Shown: piece by piece, positions 57,272-64,000 of the stretch
Layout: the number at the start of each line of letters is the position of its first letter
Numbering within the stretch: position 1 is the stretch's first letter
Assembly: GCA_905181685.1 (NCBI GenBank)
Contig: CAJIYK010000001.1
Span: forward strand, 1-64,000
Source of the DNA: Methylophilales bacterium BACL14 MAG-120910-bin43
Lineage (GTDB): Bacteria > Pseudomonadota > Gammaproteobacteria > Burkholderiales > Methylophilaceae
Direction of reading: 5' to 3'
Length of the DNA: 64,000 bases
The notes under the pieces: generated by a model
What the model saw: the letters and a program-made list of their open reading frames with translations, nothing else
Told to the model about the DNA's origin: nothing
Database searches by the model: none
Made by a program: the position numbers and the translations under genes

Positions 57272-57691
57272 CTACTCACCGATTATTTTAACTAAGGCTC
57301 TTTTCTTTCTTCTTCCGTCAAATTCACCATAGAAGATTTGTTCCCATGGACCAAAATCTAGCTTTCCTTCTGTAATGGCAACAACTACCTCTCTGCCCAT
57401 TACCTGTCTTTTAATATGTGCATCCGCATTATCTTCACCAGTATCATTATGTCTATAATGATTCAAAGGCTCATGGGGGGCTAATTCCTCAAGCCATTTT
57501 TTATAGTCATGATGTAAGCCTGACTCGTCGTCGTTAATAAAAACACTCGCCGTAATATGCATTGCATTAACTAATACAAGCCCTTCTTGAATTCCACTTT
57601 CAGCTAAACATGAATTTACCTCTGGGGTAATATTAGTAAAGTGCATTCTTTCTGGTGCATTAAACCACAATTCCTTTTTATAACTTTTCAT
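57272..57691 (-). CDS. yjbQ: YjbQ/UPF0047 family protein
   Basis: This 139-residue protein belongs to the YjbQ family, annotated elsewhere as secondary thiamine-phosphate synthase. The conserved residues are in [40 protein letters not shown] and [20 protein letters not shown]. The family activity is weak and its physiological role uncertain. It is the last gene of the run beginning at the MFS transporter, 12 bases after the corrected VOC gene end. Confidence 0.88.
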   Translation of the reverse strand: MKSYKKELWFNAPERMHFTNITPEVNSCLAESGIQEGLVLVNAMHITASVFINDDESGLHHDYKKWLEELAPHEPLNHYRHNDTGEDNADAHIKRQVMGREVVVAITEGKLDFGPWEQIFYGEFDGRRKKRALVKIIGE

Positions 57692-57703
57692 ATCAACCTC
57701 TCT

Positions 57704-58086
57704 TTAAGATTTATCTAAAAAAATTAATTCAATCCCGTTGCCAGCAGGATCTTTAAAAAATAACTGTTCAATATTAATTTCAGGTATGTATCTCTCTTTA
57801 AAAATAATATTATTTCTTGCAAGATTTCTGTAAAAAAAACTTTATCACTAGCAGAAAATGAAACGTGGTCTAGCGTTGAATTTACATTTGTTAAGTTTTT
57901 AACGTTGTCTTTTGAAGAACTGAGATGAAGCACATCTTTCTCTTTTGCATAAAGCCAATATCCTTTGCTTTTAAAAGGAGGTCGATGGCCTAACTTCAAT
58001 CCTACGATATTAATATAGAAGTCTTTTAGAGTCTCAATCATCTTTTCATCTGAACGAAGATTGTAATGATCAATACCGTTAATCAT
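57704..58086 (-). CDS. VOC/glyoxalase-fold protein (frame broken)
   Basis: The N-terminal part [20 protein letters not shown] starts with a metal-binding-type histidine. [20 protein letters not shown] and a second histidine in [13 protein letters not shown] follow. After a shift near 57840, the other frame gives [20 protein letters not shown], the classic VOC C-terminal strand with its glutamate. Total about 127 residues. Family members include glyoxalases, dioxygenases and resistance proteins, so no function is assigned. It overlaps aspS by eight bases. Confidence 0.78.
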
Positions 58087-59867
58087 TTTTTTGAGAAGCT
58101 GTTAACCTTTTTTTAATATGGAGCTCTCTTAACTGTTTGTCATCTACTTCATTTGGCGCGTTTGTTAATAAACACTGTGCTTTTTGAGTTTTTGGAAAAG
58201 CAATCACATCTCTAATTGAATCAGCACCTGCCAAAAGTGTCACGATTCTATCGACTCCAAAAGCTATTCCACCATGAGGGGGTGCGCCATATTGAAGTGC
58301 TTCTAATAAAAAACCAAATTTTTCCTGTGCTTCATCCTTAGAGATATTTAAAGCCTTAAACACCTTTGATTGAACATCGCTCTTATGGATACGTATAGAG
58401 CCGCCTCCAACTTCAGAGCCATTAATAACCATGTCATATGCTTTTGATAAGCATTTACCTGGATCTGAATCAAGAAGATCCTCATGTCCATCTTTTGGTG
58501 CAGTGAAAGGGTGGTGCAGGGCATTCCACCTTTTATTCTCTTCGTCAAAATCAAACATGGGGAAATCAACTATCCATAAAGGTGCCCAAACTAAATCATT
58601 TACAAGACCTTTGTCATGTCCAATTTTTTCTCTCAACGCACCTAATGCCTCATTAACAACTTTCTCTTTATCAGCGCCAAAGAAAATCAAATCTCCATTG
58701 GATGCTTTAGTTTTATCCATGATTGCTTTTAATGCATCAGGATTAATATTTTTTACAATTGGACTCTGAAGACCCTTTTCATCAAGCTGTGAAACATCAT
58801 TGACCTTAATATAGGCTAAACCTTTAGCGCCATAAATCTTTACAAATTCGGTATATGCATCTATCTCAGATCTTGAAAGCTCTGATCCACCTGGTATTTT
58901 AAGGGCAGCCACTCTACCATTTGTCATATTTGCTGCTGAGGAAAATACTTTAAACTCAACCTTCTTGAGCTCTTCAGTTAAATCAACAAGTTCAAGAGTG
59001 ACTCTTAAGTCAGGCTTATCGGAGCCATACTTATTCATTGCTTCAGCATAAGTAAGCTGAGGGAAAGTTTTTGGAAGCTTTATATCCATGGTGTCTGAAA
59101 ACATTTGACGAATCATGCCTTCATTAATCTGCATTATTTCTTTTTCATTCGAAAAAGAAAGCTCAATGTCTAACTGAGTAAATTCTGGCTGTCTATCGGC
59201 TCTCAAGTCTTCATCACGAAAGCATTTAGCAATTTGAAAGTATCTATCAAACCCAGAAATCATTAACATTTGTTTAAATAATTGAGGGGATTGAGGCAAT
59301 GCAAAAAATTCACCTTGGTGGACTCTTGAAGGCACTAAATAATCTCTAGCTCCCTCTGGGGTACTCCTTGTTAAGATTGGGTTTCGATCTCCATAAAATC
59401 ATTTTTATCAAGATAAGTTCTAAAATTTTTGGAAATATCGTATCTCAGGCGAAGATTCTTTTGCATCACATCTCTTCGAAGATCAATAAAACGGCTTTCT
59501 AACCTAACTGACTCTGAAATTGTTTCATCATCAAGCATAAAAGGTGGGGTTAGAGAAGGATTAAGGATTGTAACTTCCGATGCTAGCATTTCAACTTCTC
59601 CTGAGGGCAGATTTTTATTAACAGTGCCTTCAGGTCTAAGCCTTACCTTACAGTAACTTGTAAAACAAATTCATTACGAACTGATTCTCCAGCTTTAAAG
59701 GCTTCAGGTGTATCTGGGTCTATTACAATCTGAGCTAGCCCCTTCTTGTCTCTTAAGTCAATAAATATAACGCCGCCATGATCTCTTCGTCGATGTGCCC
59801 AGCCACATAATGTTACTTCGTTATCCACATGGGATTTATTTAATTCACCACAAAAATTTGTTCTCAT
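58079..59867 (-). CDS. aspS: Aspartyl-tRNA synthetase AspS (frame broken twice)
   Basis: AspRS charges tRNA-Asp. The N-terminal OB fold reads [20 protein letters not shown]. Class II motif 2 is [20 protein letters not shown] and motif 3 is [16 protein letters not shown]. The bacterial GAD insertion is present between them. Pieces join near 59640 and 59360. Length about 596 residues, matching bacterial AspRS. Whether it is discriminating or also charges tRNA-Asn cannot be decided here. It is in a run with DUF502 and fmdB genes, a known neighbourhood in betaproteobacteria. Confidence 0.95.
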
Positions 59868-59875
59868 TTAACTTT

Positions 59876-60502
59876 CTACTTTCTTTTCTTTTTATTATTT
59901 TTAATAAACTCTTTATCTGTTGTTGAAACACCCATAGAGATGACATACTTTAAAACCTGATCAACACTAAGATCAATCTCGATAATTTTTTTCGTAGGCA
60001 CGATCAATGTATATCCAGAAGTTGGGTTTGGTGTCGTTGGAACATAAACATTAACGAACTTACCTTTTAAATATTTAGCAATTTGATCATTTGGAACACC
60101 CGTCACAAAGGCAAATGTATAGGTACCAGCATTTGGAAATTCAATTAAAACTGCTTTAGAGAAAGCTTGTCCAGAGTTGGATAAAAGTGTATCCGATACT
60201 TGCTTAATGCCCTTATATATAGAACTTATGACTGGTACCTTATTTAGCACATACTCATAAATAGTAATAATCTTTTTCCCAAAAAAATTATTAGCAATCA
60301 CCCCTGTAAGAAAAACCACTATCAGAGTTACGATAACGCCATATCCGGGAATCGCTCCACCAAAAAAGATATCAGGCTGAACCTCTTTAGGAAGGAATAA
60401 TAATACTTGATCTAAAAATTGGGTGAGCGTGACTAGTACCCATAAAGTTAAAACAATGGGAATTAAAACTAAAAGACCCGTAAGTATATTTTTTTTAAAC
60501 AT
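59876..60502 (-). CDS. DUF502 family membrane protein
   Basis: This 208-residue protein has two N-terminal spans (ILTGLLVLIPIVLTLWVLV and IPGYGVIVTLIVVFLTGVIA). A soluble domain follows with NKVPVISSIYKGIKQVSDTL and FVNVYVPTTPNPTSGYTLIV, the core of the DUF502 family. Its function is unknown. It overlaps fmdB by eight bases and precedes aspS by eight bases. Its conserved link to fmdB and aspS is seen in many proteobacteria. Confidence 0.88.
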   Translation of the reverse strand: MFKKNILTGLLVLIPIVLTLWVLVTLTQFLDQVLLFLPKEVQPDIFFGGAIPGYGVIVTLIVVFLTGVIANNFFGKKIITIYEYVLNKVPVISSIYKGIKQVSDTLLSNSGQAFSKAVLIEFPNAGTYTFAFVTGVPNDQIAKYLKGKFVNVYVPTTPNPTSGYTLIVPTKKIIEIDLSVDQVLKYVISMGVSTTDKEFIKNNKKKRK

Positions 60503-60755
60503 TTGGCTTCTCGGTTTTCTTTGTTATTGATTTTTTTGTCGTATCATTTTTTTTTGAATCTTTTGCATCATTTTTATTCTTAAAATCCGTCTCATACCAG
60601 CCCGACCCTTTTAGCTTAAAATTTGGAGCTGAAACTTGTTTAATAAAATTTTGACCATTACATTTAGGACATGAAATTATTGTTGGCTCACTAATTTTTC
60701 TGATTAGATCTTCCTTGTAATTACAGTCTTCACATATGAATTCATAAATTGGCAT
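60495..60755 (-). CDS. FmdB-family zinc ribbon protein
   Basis: This 86-residue protein begins MPIYEFICEDCNYKEDLIRK. It has two C-x-x-C knuckles (CEDC and CPKC) forming a small zinc ribbon. APNFKLKGSGWYETDFK is the family C-terminal signature, followed by a lysine/asparagine-rich tail. The FmdB family was named as a putative regulator, but its role is uncertain. It lies between ssb and the DUF502 gene. Confidence 0.9.
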   Translation of the reverse strand: MPIYEFICEDCNYKEDLIRKISEPTIISCPKCNGQNFIKQVSAPNFKLKGSGWYETDFKNKNDAKDSKKNDTTKKSITKKTEKPNV

Positions 60756-60774
60756 AAAATTTATTTAAATATTT

Positions 60775-61236
60775 TTAAAATGGAATATCGTCTTCCAATT
60801 GATCAAAGGATTCAACTGCAGGAGAGGGAGCTTTCGTCGGCTCATTAGATGATTGACTTTTTTGTTGCTCAAAATTTCCTGATGAGTCACCCCCACCTGA
60901 AGCGTTATCTTTAGAACCAAGCATCTGCATCGTCGCAGCAACGACCTCCGTCGTATACCTATCCTGGCCATCTTTTGTTTGCCATTTTCTTGTTTGGAGT
61001 CTTCCCTCCACAAATATTTGACTTCCTTTTTTAAGATATTCTTTAGCAATTTCTGCTACTTTTCCAAACATTACAATTCGATGCCACTCAGTTTGATCAA
61101 CTTTTTCTCCTGTTTTATCTTTATATGAACTACTCGTAGCTAAACTAAAGTTACAAACTGCAGTTTCGTTTGGCATATAACGAACGTCAGGATCTTGTCC
61201 CAATCTTCCAACTAAAATTACCTTATTGACTGACAT
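60775..61236 (-). CDS. ssb: Single-stranded DNA-binding protein SSB
   Basis: SSB coats single-stranded DNA and recruits repair and replication proteins. The OB fold starts [20 protein letters not shown] and includes [21 protein letters not shown] flexible Gly/Ser/Gln linker leads to the acidic interaction tip DQLEDDIPF. Length 153 residues, intact. The gene lies between an MFS transporter and fmdB. uvrA diverges one gene away, similar to the ssb-uvrA linkage in other proteobacteria. Confidence 0.97.
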   Translation of the reverse strand: MSVNKVILVGRLGQDPDVRYMPNETAVCNFSLATSSSYKDKTGEKVDQTEWHRIVMFGKVAEIAKEYLKKGSQIFVEGRLQTRKWQTKDGQDRYTTEVVAATMQMLGSKDNASGGGDSSGNFEQQKSQSSNEPTKAPSPAVESFDQLEDDIPF

Positions 61237-61250
61237 AATTAATAATCCCC

Positions 61251-62454
61251 TTAAGTATTTTTTAAACCCTTTTTTAATTCAGGCATTTTTATTGATAGAG
61301 AAAAAATAAACCAAATAGATATCATAATTCCACAAAAATAAAAAACACCTACATAACCAAAATTCTTAGCAGCGAGACCTCCAAGAATGCCGCCAAAAAA
61401 CATTCCTAATGACTGACATGTATTATACACCCCTAAAGAAAATCCTTTTCTATCAATCGGTGCAATTCTACTCACCAAGCTAGGGAGTGAGGCCTCTAAA
61501 AAGTTAAAGCCTATAAAGTAAATCAATAAGGCCAAGCTTATATTTAGTATTTCATTAGAATAATTGATGAATAAAAATTGAGATAAAAATAAAAGAATGA
61601 TTGAGAATAAAAAAGTTTGTTTGGATAGCTTCCACCTTTGTGAAAAAATAATCATAGGCACCATAAAGACAAATGATAAAAATAATATGGGGAGGTAGAT
61701 GCTCCAATGCTCTTCTAGTGGCAAGCCTCCCTTTGTGATTAAGTAATAAGGAATTGTAATAAACAAAGCAATCTGAGTTGCGTGCAAAACAAATATACCT
61801 AGGTTAAGTCGATTTAAATCCCATCTTTTTAGAATAAATAAAAAATCACTAAGGTCGTATGAGGTTTTATTTTTATCAGAAGCTTCGGTTATAAAAAATT
61901 TAATGACAAGTATGGCAATAATCGACAAAATTCCCATTAAAATAAAAATGCCTGGATACCCCTATTAATTCATTAATTAAGGGGCTTAGCACAAGCGATA
62001 AAGCAAAGGTTAGGCCGATGGATACACCCACAATACCCATTGCTTTTGTTCGGCTTTCATCAGAGGTTAAGTCTGCTAATAATGCACTTAAAACTGCTGA
62101 AATTGCGCCAGCACCCTGAATCGCCCGACCTAAAATTATCAATTCAATATCATTTGTTAGTCCAGCACATAATGAGCCTACAATGAATAGTACTAAGCCA
62201 AAATAAATGACCTTTTTACGTCCTATAACATCAGATACCATCCCAAAAGGAATTTGAAAGATTGCCTGAGTAAGCCCATAAATACCCAGTGCTAAACCTA
62301 TTTGAAAGATCGATGGTTGACTTGGGAGTTCTGCAGCATAAATAGAAAAAATAGGTAGTATTAAAAAAATACCCAGCATTCTTAACGCATAGATAGAGGC
62401 TAAAATTGAGCTGGCTTTTATTTCATTGGGGGACATTCTGTCTTTCTGAACCAT
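61251..62454 (-). CDS. MFS transporter, YajR-like (frame broken once)
   Basis: The N-terminal piece (61900-62454) has [20 protein letters not shown] and the MFS loop [40 protein letters not shown] follows. The C-terminal piece (61251-61937) has the remaining spans with [20 protein letters not shown]. They join near 61945. Length about 401 residues, twelve spans. The substrate is unknown. YajR-like proteins often carry an extra C-terminal domain that is missing here. It leads the run to ssb and aspS and diverges from uvrA. Confidence 0.85.
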
Positions 62455-62530
62455 AAGAGTTGAATACGAGTCACATTAATCATAAATAATCCGTTATATT
62501 ATCAGGTTGCGCATAATTAAATAAAAATTA

Positions 62531-64000
62531 ATGAATTATATAAATATTAAAGGGGCGAGAACCCATAACCTAAAAAATATCTCTCTTAACCTTCCTCGAA
62601 ACAAATTGATTGTGATCACAGGTCTATCTGGATCGGGAAAATCATCACTAGCTTTTGACACACTTTATGCTGAAGGACAAAGAAGATATGTCGAGTCATT
62701 ATCTGCCTACGCTAGACAGTTTCTTGACCGTTTAAATAAACCTGACGTAGACCTTATTGAGGGACTTTCGCCCGCAATATCTATCGAACAGAAATCCACT
62801 TCTCATAATCCAAGATCTACTGTGGGAACAGTAACTGAAATACATGATTATTTGAGGCTTTTGTTTGCAAGAGCAGGTGATCCTGTTTGTCCAGAACATA
62901 ATATTAAATTAGAAGCACAGACGATTTCGCAAATCGTTGATCAATTATTAGAACTTCCTGAAAATACAAAAGTAATTATTCTTGCCCCTGTCATAAATAA
63001 TCGTAAAGGGAGCCATACAGATTTAATAAACGAACTTAGAGCTCAAGGATTTATTAGAGTCAGACTAGATGGCACGATCTACGAGATAGATAATTTGCCT
63101 GAAATAGAAAAAAAAATAAATCACCAAATCGATGTTGTCATTGATCGGCTAAAAATAAATCAAGAAATAAAACAACGCATTACAGAATCTATTGAAACTG
63201 GTCTTAAATTAACCGATGGAAAGATTTTAGCGCTTGATATGGAAACAGAAGAAACGCGCTTTTTTCATCTAAATTTGCATGTCCCCATTGCGACTATGCT
63301 ATCCCAGAATTAGAACCTCGACTTTTTTCCTTTAATAACCCGATGGGCGCATGCCCCGATTGTGATGGGTTAGGCCATAAAAGTTTTTTTGACCCAGAAA
63401 AAGTGGTGGCTTTACCACAACTTTCATTAGCTGCAGGTGCAATTAAAGGTTGGGACAAAAGGAATCAATTTTATTTTCAAATTCTTTCAAGCTTAGCTAA
63501 ACATTATAATTTTGATTTAGAGACGCCATATGAAAATTTATCTCCTGAAATACAGTCAGTCGTTTTGTATGGGAGTAAAAAAGAAGTTATTAATTTTTCA
63601 TACCTTAGTGAGCAAGGAAAGATTTATTCAAAATCACATACTTTTGAAGGCATTTTAAATAACCTAACGAGACGTTATCAAGAAACTGAATCTGGCATTG
63701 TCAGAGATGAAATTGCTAAATATCTAAATGTACACACCTGCCCGACTTGTGAGGGAGCTAGATTGAGAGAGGAAGCTAGGCATGTTTTAGTTGGTGATAA
63801 AAATATTAATTTTATTTGTGAGCTTGCCTTAAGAAAAGCTTTTGATTTTTTTGAAAACCTTGAATTAAAGGGGGCTAAAGCTAAGGTAGCTGAAAAAATT
63901 ATTCAAGAAATAAAAAATAGAATTTTTTTTCTTATCAATGTCGGCCTAGATTATTTATCTCTTTCAAGGACGGCTGAAACCTTATCAGGAGGTGAAGCAC
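62531..64000 (+). CDS. uvrA: UvrABC excinuclease subunit UvrA, 5' part (frame broken once)
   Basis: UvrA recognises DNA damage in nucleotide excision repair. The start reads [20 protein letters not shown]. Walker A 1 is [20 protein letters not shown], followed by the UvrB-binding domain and [20 protein letters not shown]. After a shift at the T run near 63260 it continues [20 protein letters not shown] (zinc finger region), CPDCDGLG and [18 protein letters not shown]. The last visible residues ([13 protein letters not shown]) are the first ABC signature. The gene runs off the end, with about half of UvrA visible. It diverges from the MFS-ssb run. Confidence 0.95.

Noticed and set aside
60765-61049. 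Open frame overlapping ssb in another frame
   Set aside because: It is a low-complexity shadow of ssb with no family match.

Overview
The window looks like a piece of chromosome from a streamlined, AT-rich methylotroph of the betaproteobacterial family Methylophilaceae, close to the marine OM43 group or freshwater Ca. Methylopumilus. This is inferred from four things: a lanthanide-type methanol dehydrogenase cluster (xoxF-xoxJ-xoxG); an NAD-dependent molybdenum formate dehydrogenase (fdsGBACD) beside molybdenum cofactor genes; beta/gammaproteobacterial operon order (rpsU-yqeY-dnaG-rpoD, rpsP-rimM-trmD-rplS, yebC-ruvCAB-ybgC-tolQRAB-pal-cpoB); and very short gaps between genes. No IS element, prophage, integron or CRISPR array is visible.

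Layout. 1-2020 (minus): start of the division/cell wall cluster (mraZ, rsmH, ftsL) behind three MraZ boxes, with RNase P RNA just upstream. 2046-3915 (minus): pyrC and rsmI. 3975-8272 (plus): dolP-like lipoprotein, trxA, rho, rpmE and a GT-C glycosyltransferase. 8279-14281 (minus): fdsGBACD. 14401-17733 (plus): moaA, mobA, mobB, moeA. 17814-20848 (plus): bcp, a PhoH-type PIN-ATPase, lplT. 20853-25847 (minus): ndh, xoxG, xoxJ, xoxF, with a xoxF promoter/leader up to about 26030. 26196-28422 (plus): proline iminopeptidase and a YihY/BrkB membrane protein fused to a cyclic-nucleotide-binding domain. 28417-37041: TPR/2OG oxygenase, putative Na+/H+ antiporter, rodZ-like gene, umuDC, HU, periplasmic pentapeptide protein, SDR and a DNA glycosylase. 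37159-41756 (minus): tRNA-Ile(CAU), rpoD, dnaG, yqeY, rpsU. 41896-44784: tsaD, plsY, folB, xerD. 44906-47316 (minus): rplS, trmD, rimM, rpsP. 47406-56682 (minus): queC, queE, cpoB, the tol-pal genes, ruvABC and yebC. 56839-64000: CBS protein, yjbQ, VOC protein, aspS, DUF502 protein, fmdB, ssb, an MFS transporter and the 5' part of uvrA.

How the genes fit together. XoxF oxidises methanol in the periplasm and passes electrons to the cytochrome XoxG; XoxJ is the partner periplasmic binding protein. Formate made downstream is oxidised to CO2 with NADH production by FdsGBA. FdhD and the mo* genes supply its molybdenum cofactor, and Ndh can reoxidise NADH.

Quality warning. At least 27 genes, including indispensable ones (rho, rpoD, aspS, rsmH, trmD, tolB, ruvB), are interrupted by single-base frameshifts, several at homopolymers, while the protein similarity carries on in another frame. 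The simplest reading is residual sequencing or consensus error, not gene decay. Each such gene is annotated as one CDS spanning its pieces, with approximate shift positions. The most interesting remaining signals are the tandem-repeat acidic tails on ribosomal proteins S16 and L19, the BrkB/cNMP-domain fusion, and the symmetric sites in the xoxF leader.
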